From Anaeromyxobacter dehalogenans 2CP-C (GTDB taxonomy: Bacteria > Myxococcota > Myxococcia > Myxococcales > Anaeromyxobacteraceae): a stretch of 64,000 nucleotides of DNA. Position 1 is the first letter of the stretch; every line of letters begins with the position of its first letter. Position numbers and translations under genes: made by a program. The stretch spans positions 4,128,001 to 4,192,000 of the forward strand of contig NC_007760.1 of the NCBI RefSeq assembly GCF_000013385.1. The letters run 5' to 3'. The notes under the pieces were generated by a model that saw only the letters and a program-made list of their open reading frames with translations, did no database searches and was not told where the DNA came from. Of the stretch, positions 45,520 through 57,437 are shown piece after piece.

Positions 45520-46794
45520 GTGGACATCGACGCCCACGGGCGGCTGGTCCCCCAGACCGACGCGGTGCGGCGCGCGCTCGCCGACCGCGCCGGGCGGTTC
45601 GTGCTCCTGCCCTCCGCGCCGGACCTGCTGGTGGCGCGCCGCACCCCGGCCACCGGGGCCGCGGCCGCCCGCCCGCGCTGCCTGCTGGCCGGCGACCTGG
45701 ACGGCTTCCCGGTGGGCGACCTGGTGGCGTTCCTGCACCAGTCGCGGCTCACCGGGATCCTCACCGTCTCGTCGGGCGGCGCGGAGCGCTCGGTGGCGTT
45801 CCAGGACGGGGAGGTGCGCGGCGCCCGGTCCAGCGCGCCCGGCGAGCGGCTGGGCGAGATCGCGGTGCGGCTCGGGCTGGTGGGCGAGGCGCAGGCGCGC
45901 GAGGCGCTGCGCTCGGGGCGGCCGGTGGGCAAGGCGCTGCTCGACGCGGGCGCGCTCTCCGCGGCCGACCTGTGGAACTGCCTGCACGAGCAGGCCACGG
46001 TGGTGTTCCAGGCCATCCTGCTCGCCGGCCGCGGCTCGTTCGTGCTGATGGACGAGGAGCTGCCGGAGCGCGCCGCCGCCGCGCTCACCGTGAGCACGCA
46101 GGCGCTGCTCATGGACGGCGCGCGGCGCATGGACGAGCTGGCGCTGTTCCGCGCCCGCATCCCCGGTCCCCAGGCCCGCGTGCGCCGGCGCCGCCCGCGC
46201 CGCGCCGCCGCGCTGCAGCCGCCGGAGCGCGCCCTGCTCGAGCTGCTGGACGGGAGCCGCACCGTGGCCGAGCTGGCGATGGCCGCGCACCTCGACGAGT
46301 TCGAGGCGACGAAGCTGCTCTACCACCTCGCCGAGGCGGGCCACGTGGCGGTGGAGGCCGACGCCGCGGCGGAGCCGGCGCCGGAGGCGGCGCGCCTGGC
46401 GGAGCTCGCGGAGGCCATGAACACGCTCCTGCGCGAGGTGACGGCGGCGGTGCCCGAGGCGGGCCGGCCGGCGCTGCGCGCGGCGGTGCGCGGGTTCCTC
46501 GCCGACGGCGCGGGGCCGTGGGCGACGGTCTGGGCGCACGTGGGCCACGGCGACGACGGCGCGCTCGACCCGGCCGCGCTGGCCGCGAACGTGGGCGCGC
46601 TGGCCCCGGCCGCCGCGGCCCGCCTGCACCCCTCCGGCGATCGCGCGCGGGTGCTGTTCGAGGCGCTCCGCGAGCTGCTCTTCTTCCACCTCTTCGCCGC
46701 CGGCGACCGCCTGGAGCGCGCGGCGGAGCGCGCCCTCGGGGCGTCGCTCCGGCGCGGCCTCGCGCGCGTCGAGGCGCTCCTCCCCTCCGCATGA
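45520..46794 (+). CDS. DUF4388 domain protein
   Basis: 424 residues from a GTG at 45520. The DUF4388 (PATAN-like) domain is at ~65-200: GDLDGFPVGDLVAFLHQSRLTGILTV, GERSVAFQDGEV-type strand, LGEIAVRLGLV. A winged-helix-like region follows (LLELLDGSRTVAELAMAAHLDEFEATKLLYHLAEAG). DUF4388 proteins are frequent in myxobacterial signalling, often linked to GTPases and polarity. Sequence C-terminal to ~300 is helical. Coupled to truD by an ATGA overlap. Confidence 0.72.
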   Translation: MDIDAHGRLVPQTDAVRRALADRAGRFVLLPSAPDLLVARRTPATGAAAARPRCLLAGDLDGFPVGDLVAFLHQSRLTGILTVSSGGAERSVAFQDGEVRGARSSAPGERLGEIAVRLGLVGEAQAREALRSGRPVGKALLDAGALSAADLWNCLHEQATVVFQAILLAGRGSFVLMDEELPERAAAALTVSTQALLMDGARRMDELALFRARIPGPQARVRRRRPRRAAALQPPERALLELLDGSRTVAELAMAAHLDEFEATKLLYHLAEAGHVAVEADAAAEPAPEAARLAELAEAMNTLLREVTAAVPEAGRPALRAAVRGFLADGAGPWATVWAHVGHGDDGALDPAALAANVGALAPAAAARLHPSGDRARVLFEALRELLFFHLFAAGDRLERAAERALGASLRRGLARVEALLPSA

Positions 46795-47834
46795 CCGACC
46801 TCCCCTTCGTCACCGCCGACCTGCCCGGCTCGGGCGGCGCGCTGCGCCGCGCGCCCGAGGACTTCCGGGTGGACGAGGTCCCCGCCTACCTGCCGTCCGG
46901 CGCGGGCCCGCACCTGTACCTCCGCGTGGAGAAGCGCGGGCGCACCACCCGCGACGCCCTGCGCGAGCTGGCGCGGGCGCTGGGCGTGCCGGAGCGCGAC
47001 GCCGGCGCCGCCGGGCTGAAGGACAAGGACGCGGTCACCACCCAGTGGCTCTCGTTCCCGGTGGCGCGCGATCCCGACCCGGCCGCGCTCGCCGCGCCGG
47101 GCCTGCGGGTGCTCGAGGTCTCGCGCCACCAGAACAAGCTCCGCACCGGCCACGTCCGCGCGAACCGCTTCACGCTGGCGGTGCGCGGCGGCGACCTCGC
47201 GCGGGCGCGCGACTGCGCCGCGGCGCTCGCGGCGCGCGGGCTCCCCAACTTCTTCGGGCCGCAGCGCTTCGGCGCGGCCGGGCGGAACGCGGCGGTGGGG
47301 CGCGCGCTCGTCACCGGCGAGCGGAGCCCCGAGGCCGGGCGCGCCGCCCGCGATCGCTTCCTGCGCCGGCTGTCCCTCTCCGCCTACCAGTCGCTCCTGT
47401 TCAACCGCTGGCTCGCGGAGCGGATGGCGGACGGGCGCTTCGCGGCGGCGCTCGCCGGCGACGTGATGAAGAAGCTCGACACCGGCGGGCTGTTCACCTG
47501 CGAGGACCCCGCCACCGACGGGCCGCGCGTGGAGCGGTTCGAGATCTCGCCGGCCGGCCCGATGTTCGGGCACGCGCTGCGCCTGGCCGGCGGCGAGGCC
47601 GGGGCGCGGGAGGCGCGGCTGCTCGAGGCCGAGGGGATCGCGCTCGCCGACTTCGTGCGCGGCGGCGGCGAGGCCGAGGGCACCCGCCGCGCGGCGCGGC
47701 TCCGGATCGACGTCGCGCTCGAGCCGCTGGAGGACGGGTACCGCGCGGCGTTCGAGCTGCCGCGCGGCGCGTACGCCACCGTGGTGATGCGCGAGCTGAC
47801 GAAGGCCGACGCGGAGCTGCCCGAGGAGGACTGA
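46791..47834 (+). CDS. truD: tRNA pseudouridine(13) synthase TruD
   Basis: 347 residues. The TruD signature AGLKDKDAVTTQW around 74-86 includes the catalytic Asp78. FRVDEVPAYLPSG, HQNKLRTGHVRANRF and GLPNFFGPQRFG are the family's other conserved segments; the TRUD insertion domain precedes the C-terminal LPRGAYATVVMREL. It makes pseudouridine 13 in tRNA-Glu. Its ATG overlaps the previous stop (ATGA). Confidence 0.92.
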   Translation: MTDLPFVTADLPGSGGALRRAPEDFRVDEVPAYLPSGAGPHLYLRVEKRGRTTRDALRELARALGVPERDAGAAGLKDKDAVTTQWLSFPVARDPDPAALAAPGLRVLEVSRHQNKLRTGHVRANRFTLAVRGGDLARARDCAAALAARGLPNFFGPQRFGAAGRNAAVGRALVTGERSPEAGRAARDRFLRRLSLSAYQSLLFNRWLAERMADGRFAAALAGDVMKKLDTGGLFTCEDPATDGPRVERFEISPAGPMFGHALRLAGGEAGAREARLLEAEGIALADFVRGGGEAEGTRRAARLRIDVALEPLEDGYRAAFELPRGAYATVVMRELTKADAELPEED

Positions 47835-47835
47835 G

Positions 47836-48756
47836 TCAGGGGAGCCGCGCCGCGGCCACGTCGGCGAGCAGCGCCAGCACCGCCACGTCCTGCTGGTCGA
47901 ACAGCTCGCCGCCGCGCTTGTTCATCACCTCGATCGCGCCGAGCACCCGGCCGCCGCGGGCGATGGGCGTGCACAGCAGCGAGCGGGCCTCGTAGCCGGC
48001 CGCCCGCGCCACCGCGTCGTCGAAGCGCGGATCCTGGCGCACGTCCGAGACCGCCAGCGCCACGTTCTCCTGCACGCAGAAGCCCACCACGCCGGCGCCG
48101 ACCGGCACCCGCACGCCGCGCCGGAGGATCGCGTCCGCCGCCGGGCCGCGCGCCACCGCGAACGACAGCTCGCGCTCGCCGGGCCGCAGCAGGAACACCG
48201 ACCCGGCCTCGCACCCGGTCCGCTCCAGCGCCAGCTCGAGCAGCGCGCCCAGCCCGCCGCCCGCCTCGGCGCCGGCGCCGGGCAGCGCCGCCACGCGCCG
48301 CGCCACCTCGGCGAGCAGGGCCGCGGTGGCGGGGGAGCGCGGCGCCGGCTCGCGGCCGATGGGCGCCGCCGGCGGCCGGGACGGCAGCGGGCGGGCCTCC
48401 GGGGTCCCGCCGCCCCGCGGCGCGCCGGGGAGCGGCAGCTTCTCGGTGATCTCGTCGCGGGCCGGCCGGCGTGGCCGCGGCGCCGCGGGGACGGCGCCCG
48501 GCGGCGGCGTGCGCGACGGGCGGACCGCCGCCTCGGGCAGCTCCTGGATGCGGAAGGCGCGGCCGGTCTCCGGATCCGTCACGTGGATGGCGCCGCCCGG
48601 CCGGACGTCGCAGAGGACGTTCGCCGGGTGGCGGCCGCCGATCCGCGCCACGCCGGCCCGGAGCGCGCCGAGCCAGCTGTCCGCCTCGAGCAGCACGACC
48701 ACGTCCGCCGCATGGGCGGGCGGGGTGGCCGGCACGAAGATCTCGAACTGCGCCAT
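47836..48756 (-). CDS. GAF domain protein
   Basis: 306 residues. N-terminal ~75 residues hold a small alpha/beta module (EIFVPATPPAHAADVVVLLEAD), a Pro-rich linker follows, and a GAF domain occupies ~155-300 (GSVFLLRPGERELSFAVARGP, VPVGAGVVGFCVQENVALAVSD, GYEARSLLCTPIARGGRVLGAIEVMNK). It senses a small ligand or redox state; no output domain is attached. The ATG at 48756 has a GAGGG site; an ATG at 48777 overlaps the OmpA gene stop. Likely co-transcribed with the OmpA-like gene. Confidence 0.75.
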   Translation of the reverse strand: MAQFEIFVPATPPAHAADVVVLLEADSWLGALRAGVARIGGRHPANVLCDVRPGGAIHVTDPETGRAFRIQELPEAAVRPSRTPPPGAVPAAPRPRRPARDEITEKLPLPGAPRGGGTPEARPLPSRPPAAPIGREPAPRSPATAALLAEVARRVAALPGAGAEAGGGLGALLELALERTGCEAGSVFLLRPGERELSFAVARGPAADAILRRGVRVPVGAGVVGFCVQENVALAVSDVRQDPRFDDAVARAAGYEARSLLCTPIARGGRVLGAIEVMNKRGGELFDQQDVAVLALLADVAAARLP

Positions 48757-48773
48757 GCGTCCCTCGCGCTCCT

Positions 48774-49934
48774 TCATCCGCCCGGGAGGATCCGGACCTC
48801 GGTGCGCCGGTTCTGCGCCCGGCCGCGCGCGGTCTTGTTGGAGGCGATGGGGTGCTCGGCCCCGATCCCCCTCGCCTCCACCCGCTCCCCCTCGATCCCG
48901 CGCCCGGCCAGCGCCGCCCGGACCGCCTCGGCCCGCGCCTGGCTCAGCCGCTTGCTCGCGGCCGCGTCGCCGGCGCCGTCGGTGTGGACCTCGACGGCGA
49001 CGCGCAGCCGCGGGCGGTCGCGCAGCGCCTGCGCCAGCTCGTCGAGCAGGACCGCGCTCGACGGCAGCAGGTCGTCGCGGGCGCCGAACCGCACCGGCTC
49101 GCGCAGCGCGATCCGGTCGCGCCCCACCTCGAGCAGCCGGTACGCCCGCGGGCAGCCGTCGGCGGCGACCCCGGCCTGCTCGGGGCAGCGGTCGTCCGGG
49201 TCGGCCACCCCGTCGCCGTCCGCGTCCATCACCGGGCAGCCGCGGTTCTCGAGCGGCCCCTGCTCGTGCGGGCACGCGTCCACGCGGTCCACGATGCCGT
49301 CGCCGTCGTCGTCCGGGTCCGGGCAGCCGTCCTCCTCCTGGAACCCGTCCGCGTCCTCGGGGTCGAGCGGGCAGCGGTCGATCTCGTCGGGGATCCCGTC
49401 GCCGTCGGAGTCCTTCGCCGGCGGGCACCCCAGCGTCTCGGCCGGCCCCGCCTCCGCCGGGCACGCGTCCTCGGCGTCGCCCACGCCGTCCCCGTCCGCG
49501 TCGGGGCAGCCCTGGAGCGTCGCGGGGCCGGGCGCCTCCGGGCAGCGGTCGTCCAGGTCCGGGACGCCGTCGAGGTCGCCGTCGGTCTTCTCGATGATCA
49601 CCTGGGCCGCGGGCTCGCCCTTGCGGATGGTGACCTGCGGGGCGGCACAGGTCCGGGCCAGCTCGCGGGCGCGGCGGGCGCTGCGCGCGGCGGACTCGAC
49701 CCGGGCGCGGGCCGCGCCGTCCTCGCCGCGGCCCAGCCGCCGCTCGGCCTCCTCCAGGCTCGCCTCCGCGTCGGACAGCTCGTCCGCGGCGCAGCGCTCC
49801 GCGCCGGCGCCGCGGGCCTCCACCAGCTCGGCCCGCACGGCGCGCACGTCGGCGCGGAGCTGGCCGCCGGCGGCGCACGCGGACACCAGGAGCGCCGGCA
49901 GGAGCGCGCGAGCGGGGGAGAGGCGGAGGGGCAT
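48774..49934 (-). CDS. OmpA-family lipoprotein with thrombospondin type 3 repeats
   Basis: 386 residues. The lipobox LLVSACAA places a lipid at Cys20. Residues ~40-95 form a helical hairpin rich in Ala/Glu. Five TSP3-like Ca-binding repeats follow (DGDLDGVPDLDDRCPEAPGP, DADGDGVGDAEDACPAE, DSDGDGIPDEIDRCP and others). The OmpA peptidoglycan-binding domain closes the protein (VAVEVHTDGAGDAAASKRLSQARAEAV ... ARGRAQNRRTEVRI). Start chosen at 49934 from the signal peptide. It links the outer membrane to peptidoglycan. Confidence 0.87.
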   Translation of the reverse strand: MPLRLSPARALLPALLVSACAAGGQLRADVRAVRAELVEARGAGAERCAADELSDAEASLEEAERRLGRGEDGAARARVESAARSARRARELARTCAAPQVTIRKGEPAAQVIIEKTDGDLDGVPDLDDRCPEAPGPATLQGCPDADGDGVGDAEDACPAEAGPAETLGCPPAKDSDGDGIPDEIDRCPLDPEDADGFQEEDGCPDPDDDGDGIVDRVDACPHEQGPLENRGCPVMDADGDGVADPDDRCPEQAGVAADGCPRAYRLLEVGRDRIALREPVRFGARDDLLPSSAVLLDELAQALRDRPRLRVAVEVHTDGAGDAAASKRLSQARAEAVRAALAGRGIEGERVEARGIGAEHPIASNKTARGRAQNRRTEVRILPGG

Positions 49935-50092
49935 GGCGCGAGCCGACGCTACTCGCCGGGGGATCGGGGAGTCAAGGAAGCGCCCGTACCGACGGTCGTG
50001 GCGCGCCCGCACGCCGCCCTGACCGCGCGGCGCGAGGGCGAGCAGGCTCCGGCGTCGGCGGCGGGCCTACCTTTCCGCCGGGAGGCAGGGCC

Positions 50093-50359
50093 ATGGGGAT
50101 CATCGCCTGGATCGTCTTCGGGTTCGTCATCGGGCTCATCGCGCGCGCGGTGGTGCCCGGCAAGCAGAGCCTGGGCTTCGTCATGACCACCCTGCTCGGG
50201 ATCGCCGGCTCGCTCATCGGCGGGCTGGTCGCGTCCGCGTTCGCGGGCACGTCCGGCACGACGTTCCAGACCGCCGGGTTCATCGGCAGCCTGGTGGGCG
50301 CGATCGTGCTGCTCGTGATCGCCGGGATGGTGACGACGCCGCGGCGGCGGACCGTCTAG
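50093..50359 (+). CDS. GlsB/YeaQ/YmgE family stress-response membrane protein
   Basis: 88 residues, three membrane helices: GIIAWIVFGFVIGLIARAVVPG, GFVMTTLLGIAGSLIGGLVAS and GFIGSLVGAIVLLVIAGMV. This is the transglycosylase-associated protein family, induced by envelope or acid stress in other bacteria; molecular role unknown. A GGGAGGCAG site precedes the ATG. Confidence 0.9.
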   Translation: MGIIAWIVFGFVIGLIARAVVPGKQSLGFVMTTLLGIAGSLIGGLVASAFAGTSGTTFQTAGFIGSLVGAIVLLVIAGMVTTPRRRTV

Positions 50360-50378
50360 CCCCGCCGGCGCGGCCGGC

Positions 50379-51932
50379 CTACTCGCAGACCAGCTCGGCC
50401 GCGGCCGGCGGATCGCAGTACGTCACGGCGTCCACCGACGCGGCGCTCACGCCGGTGATGGCCTCGTAGTCGATCCCCGGCGCGGGCACGACGCCGGCCC
50501 AGCCGTTCCAGCGCGCGCTCACCACGGCGGAGTCGGCCACCAGGCCGCGCGCCGGCGACGGCGCGTACTCGCCGAAGACGTTGCGCCCGGCGCCGCAGGC
50601 GTCGGCGCCGGCGTCGAGGTGCCAGGCCGTCACGCTGCCCGAGACCAGCACCTGGTCGCCGGCGTTGCCGTGGACGGCGTTCCCGGAGAAGCCGACCGCC
50701 TGCGCGGCGGCGGGCGGGTTGCCGGCGAGGTACAGGCCGCCCACGGCGCGCTTGGTCGTGAACGCGCCGCGCGGGCTGGCCGCGTTCCGGCAGATGCGGG
50801 TCCCGGCGATCCACACGCGCGCGGTGTTCGCCTCGAGCACCACGCCGGTCGCCCCGTTGTCGCGGACCGTGCAGCCCTCGAGCGTGAGGCGCCCGTCCGC
50901 CCCGGCGGCGGCGACGAGCCCGGCCCCGCCGTTCGAGGCCAGCGTCACCCGCAGCAGCGTGACGTCGCCGCGCCCGAGGCGCAGCCCCTCCTGCGCGTTC
51001 CCCTCGAGCACCGAGTCCTCGGCGGTGACGGGGGCGCCCACGGCCAGCTCGCGCACCACCGCCACGCCCGGACCGGCGGCGCCCGAGACCGTCACCCGCT
51101 CCAGCGCCACCGGGCAGGCGCCCTCGAGGCGGAGCCCGGCCGCGAGCGCGCCGCCCTCGCGCGAGGCCGCCACGGCGACGTCGGCCACGCGGGCGGGGTC
51201 GCCGGCGGCGCAGGCGGTCCGGATCGCGACCGCCGCGTCGGGCGCGGCGTCGTCGCGCACCGTGACGCCGGCGAGCGTCGAGCCCGCGCCGAGCGTCACG
51301 CCCGCCGCCGCGACGCCGTCGCCGAGCGCCAGGATCCGGGCCGCCGGCGCGGCGGGGACGTCGTCGCCCCGCAGCGTCACGCCGGGCGGGATCACCAGGT
51401 CGGCGGCGACCGGGTAGACCGCCGGGGCCGCGCCCGCCGCGATCACCGAGGTCCCGCCGCCCTCGGCGGCCCGGGCCAGCGCGTCGGAGAGCGCGCGGTA
51501 GCGGCACTGCGCCGGCTCGCGCGCGCCGGTCGGCGCCGGCTCGCCCTGCGGCGCGCCCGCGACCGGGTCCACCCAGAGCTCGCCGCCGGCGGCGTCCGGG
51601 CAGTAGCACTCCGGGTCGGCGCCCGGCGTCCGCTGCCCGCAGCGCACGCCCGCGCCGCAGTCCGCCACCTGCGTCCAGGTCCCGCCGCACACCGCGTCGC
51701 CGGTGCCGTCGCACCGCACCACGTCGCCCCCGGCGGAGCAGGTCACCTGGCCCGGGGTGCACGGCCCGCCGTCGCAGGCGGCCGCGCGCCGGCTGCAGCG
51801 CAGGTCGTTGCCGCAGGCCTGGCCGGAGGGGCACTGCGCGGTGGCGCCCGGGACCTCGCAGGCGGCGCCCTCCACGTCCACCTGGCAGGCCGCGAGCGCG
51901 AGGGCGGCGGCGACGACGGCGAGGCGGCGCAT
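50379..51932 (-). CDS. Lipoprotein with a right-handed beta-helix
   Basis: 517 residues. Signal LAVVAAALALAACQ anchors Cys16. Residues ~20-115 are Cys-rich (16+ Cys; CPSGQACGNDLRCS, DAVCGGTWTQVADCG). Residues ~150-480 form repeated short strands of a parallel beta-helix (DSVLEGNAQEGLRLGRGDVT, GCTVRDNGATGVVLEANTAR). Likely a surface protein binding or degrading a polysaccharide; no catalytic residues identified. Last gene of an operon-like run with the PEGA and kinase genes. Confidence 0.7.
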   Translation of the reverse strand: MRRLAVVAAALALAACQVDVEGAACEVPGATAQCPSGQACGNDLRCSRRAAACDGGPCTPGQVTCSAGGDVVRCDGTGDAVCGGTWTQVADCGAGVRCGQRTPGADPECYCPDAAGGELWVDPVAGAPQGEPAPTGAREPAQCRYRALSDALARAAEGGGTSVIAAGAAPAVYPVAADLVIPPGVTLRGDDVPAAPAARILALGDGVAAAGVTLGAGSTLAGVTVRDDAAPDAAVAIRTACAAGDPARVADVAVAASREGGALAAGLRLEGACPVALERVTVSGAAGPGVAVVRELAVGAPVTAEDSVLEGNAQEGLRLGRGDVTLLRVTLASNGGAGLVAAAGADGRLTLEGCTVRDNGATGVVLEANTARVWIAGTRICRNAASPRGAFTTKRAVGGLYLAGNPPAAAQAVGFSGNAVHGNAGDQVLVSGSVTAWHLDAGADACGAGRNVFGEYAPSPARGLVADSAVVSARWNGWAGVVPAPGIDYEAITGVSAASVDAVTYCDPPAAAELVCE

Positions 51933-52932
51933 CAGAACGTCCCCTCCACGAAGAACAGCGTGACGCCCGCGGCGCCGGCCGCCCCGGCGATCCCGTAGAG
52001 CACGTTCGCGGTGCGCGCCTTCGAGCGCGCGTCCCGCGCCAGGGAGGCGGCGTCGTCGTGCGGCGTGCCGTCCACGAGCGCGTCGCGCTTGCGCTGCGCG
52101 GATTGCCCGTACAGGACGCCGGCGGTGAGCGCCGCGGCGGCGGCGCCGGCGGCGACCCAGGTGTACACGCGGTGCCGGGAGGGCCGGGCCTGCGGCGCGG
52201 GCGCGAGCGGCACCGACGCGGCGGGCGCGCGGGCGGAGAGGTCCGGGCGCGCGGGCGCGGGCGGCGGCAGCGCGGCCGCGCCGCCGCGCGAGGCGGCCGG
52301 CGGCGCGGTGGCGGCGCCCGGCGAGGCCGGCCGGGTCGCCGCGGCGGACGGGGCCGGGGCGGGCGCGGCGGAGGGCCGGAGCACCACCTCGACCACCCGC
52401 GAGACCGACGCGCCGACCTCCACCGCCTGCTCCACCGGCGCGTAGCCCTCGAGCGCGAGCGCGAGCGCGTACGGGCCGGGCGGCAGCGTCAGGTGGAACG
52501 GCGTGGTGCCGCGGGGCCGGCCGTCGATCCGGACCTCGGCCCCGGGCGGATCGGTGTACACGAGCAGCGCCTGCACCCCGGCCGCGGCGAGGCGCGCCTC
52601 GATGCGGCCGATGGCGGCGCGGACCGCGGCCCGGTCGCGCGCGTCGGGCACCTCGCGCAGGTAGTCGGTGTAGCTGCGCAGCGCGCCGGGCCACTCCTCG
52701 AGCTGCTCCCGGCAGCGGGCCACGTTGAAGTGGATGGCGCCGTGCGGCTTCAGCCGGTACGCGGCCTCGAACTCTGCGATCGCGGCGCGCCACTGCCGCT
52801 GCTGGTACAGCGCCGAGCCCTTGCGGAAGTGCGCGCTCGCCGCGGCCACGTCGTCCGCGCGCGCGGCGGCGGGGAGGGAGGCGGCCGAGGCGGTGAGCAG
52901 GGCGAGGAGCGGGAGCAGGCGCCAGGGTCGGT

Positions 52933-52936
<4 letters not shown>
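51932..52936 (-). CDS. TPR/PEGA domain exported protein
   Basis: 334 residues. The signal peptide is 1-27. Residues 30-110 form TPR-like helices (RKGSALYQQRQWRAAIAEFE), 120-190 a PEGA domain (DPPGAEVRIDGRPRGTTPFHLTLPPGPY), then a long Pro/Ala linker and a C-terminal hydrophobic helix. PEGA proteins with TPRs often accompany Ser/Thr kinases in myxobacteria. It is coupled on both sides: ATGA overlap with the kinase and TGATG overlap with the beta-helix gene. Confidence 0.78.
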
Positions 52937-54357
<1,421 letters not shown>

Positions 54358-54412
54358 GCGCGGGTCACGGCTAGGGTATCATGGAAGGCCTGTTGCACCG
54401 AGGGGACGCACC

Positions 54413-55360
54413 TTGGCCGATCTCGTGATCCTGAATGGCTCCCGCGCCGGGGCCGTGTTCGCCCTGCCGGAGATCCCGACGGTGCTGGGCCGGTCGCCCG
54501 AGGCGCACCTGCAGATCGAGGATCCGTGGATCTCGAGCATGCACGCCATGTTCGAGCGGCGGGCCGACGGCGTCTGGGTCATCGACCTGGAGAGCCGCAA
54601 CGGCACGTTCCTCGGCGACGACCGGATCGCCGAGGCGCGCATCGAGCCGGGCATGGTGCTGCGCTTCGGGCGCACCGAGGTGCGGGTCGCCGAGGGCGAG
54701 CGAGCGGCCGAGCCCATCGAGGAATCGCCCCCGGAGCGGCCCCGCGTCGAATCGCCCACCGAGCCGCGCCCGCGCGCCGAGGCGCGCGCCACCCTGCGGG
54801 GCGACGCGGAGCCCGCGATCTCCGCGCTCCGCGCCGGCGGCGCCGACCCGAACGCGCTCACCGCGCGCCCGCTCACGGTGCTGCGCCTCTCCATCCAGGC
54901 CACCGGCCGCGGGCGGCCCGCCGACGCGCTCGCGGTCCGCGCCGCGCTCGACGCCGCGGCGCGCGCCGCCGCGAACGAGGGCGCCGTCACCGCCCGCCTG
55001 GCGGCCTCGGGCGTGCTGGGGGTGTTCGGCATGCCGGCGCCGGGGCCGAAGGATCCCCTGCACGCGATCCGCGCCGCCCGCACCGCCCGCGCCGCGGTGC
55101 GCGCGTTCGGCGTGGCGCTCGACGTGCGCGCCGCGGTGGACCGGGGCCCGCTGCTCACCGGGACGCTGCCGGTGCACGACGGCACCGAGCTGGTGGCGCT
55201 CGGCGAGGCAGCCGACCGCGTCGAGCGGGTGCTGGCGCTGGCCGGGCCGGGCGAGACGCTGGGCGGGCCGGGCGTGGCGGGCACCGAGGGGCTCGGGCCG
55301 GGCATGGTGCTGCGCCTCGGCCGCGAGGAGATCCTGGTCTTCCGCGACGACGGGCGCTGA
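54413..55360 (+). CDS. FHA domain protein with a cyclase-like C-terminal domain
   Basis: 315 residues from a TTG start at 54413 (GAGGGGA site upstream), fixed because the FHA domain begins at once. FHA ~1-95: RAGAVFALPEIPTVLGRSPEAHLQ, SSMHAMFERR, SRNGTFLGD. After a Pro/Arg-rich linker, residues ~160-300 resemble a degenerate class III nucleotide cyclase (LTVLRLSIQ, GVLGVFGMPAPGPKDPLHAIRAA, ALGEAADRVERVLALAG); key Asp residues are hard to see, so activity is doubtful. It probably binds phosphothreonine on targets of the divergent kinase. Confidence 0.75.
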   Translation: MADLVILNGSRAGAVFALPEIPTVLGRSPEAHLQIEDPWISSMHAMFERRADGVWVIDLESRNGTFLGDDRIAEARIEPGMVLRFGRTEVRVAEGERAAEPIEESPPERPRVESPTEPRPRAEARATLRGDAEPAISALRAGGADPNALTARPLTVLRLSIQATGRGRPADALAVRAALDAAARAAANEGAVTARLAASGVLGVFGMPAPGPKDPLHAIRAARTARAAVRAFGVALDVRAAVDRGPLLTGTLPVHDGTELVALGEAADRVERVLALAGPGETLGGPGVAGTEGLGPGMVLRLGREEILVFRDDGR

Positions 55361-55446
55361 CGCGGCGGCGGCCGCGGGCGGGCAGCCGGCCTGCCGTTCT
55401 TGCACCACGTGCCGAATCGGCAGTAGAAGGGGCGGCAGGAGGCCCC

Positions 55447-56925
<1,479 letters not shown>

Positions 56926-57034
56926 TGCGGCAGCCGCCGGCCGCGGCCGGCCTGGACGCCAAGCGCCGGGATTCCCTGCGTTCCGGATGAAATGACGCGG
57001 TGGCGCGGTTCCTGCTCTCGGGTGGGACGACGCG

Positions 57035-57421
57035 ATGCAGACCGCCCCGCCGCCCCCCTCCGTCCTGCTCCTCGCCCACCCCACGCCGGCGAGCGAGGAC
57101 CTGTTCGCCGACCTCGCCCGCCGCGAGGACCTGTGCCTGCTGCGCGTCGCCACCGCGGCGGCCGCGAACCGGACCATCGACGAGATGCCGGTCGCGCTGG
57201 TGGTGACCTGCCCCGAGGTCCCGGTGGCGGCGGTGGAGTCGGTGCTGTCGCACCTGGAGCGCGCGCGCCCGGGCACGCCGGTGCTGGCCGTGCGCCCGCG
57301 GCAGCCGCCCGAGCCGGCCGGCTGGGGCGAGCGCGGCGTGGCGGTGCTGCGCCTGCCGCTGCTCGCCGGCGTGCTGTCGCGGTCGATCGACGTGGTCCTC
57401 GGCATGAAGCGCCTCGGCTGA
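57035..57421 (+). CDS. Receiver-like protein without obvious phospho-Asp
   Basis: 128 residues. Alternating strands and helices (VLLLAHPTPASEDLFADLA, VALVVTCPEVPVAAVESVLSH, TPVLAVRPRQPPEP) resemble a CheY-like fold but the acceptor Asp after strand 3 is replaced by Cys-Pro. Either a pseudo-receiver or a small regulator of the sigma-54 activator encoded upstream. No family confirmed. Confidence 0.5.
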   Translation: MQTAPPPPSVLLLAHPTPASEDLFADLARREDLCLLRVATAAAANRTIDEMPVALVVTCPEVPVAAVESVLSHLERARPGTPVLAVRPRQPPEPAGWGERGVAVLRLPLLAGVLSRSIDVVLGMKRLG

Positions 57422-57437
57422 AAGGAACCGGAACGGA

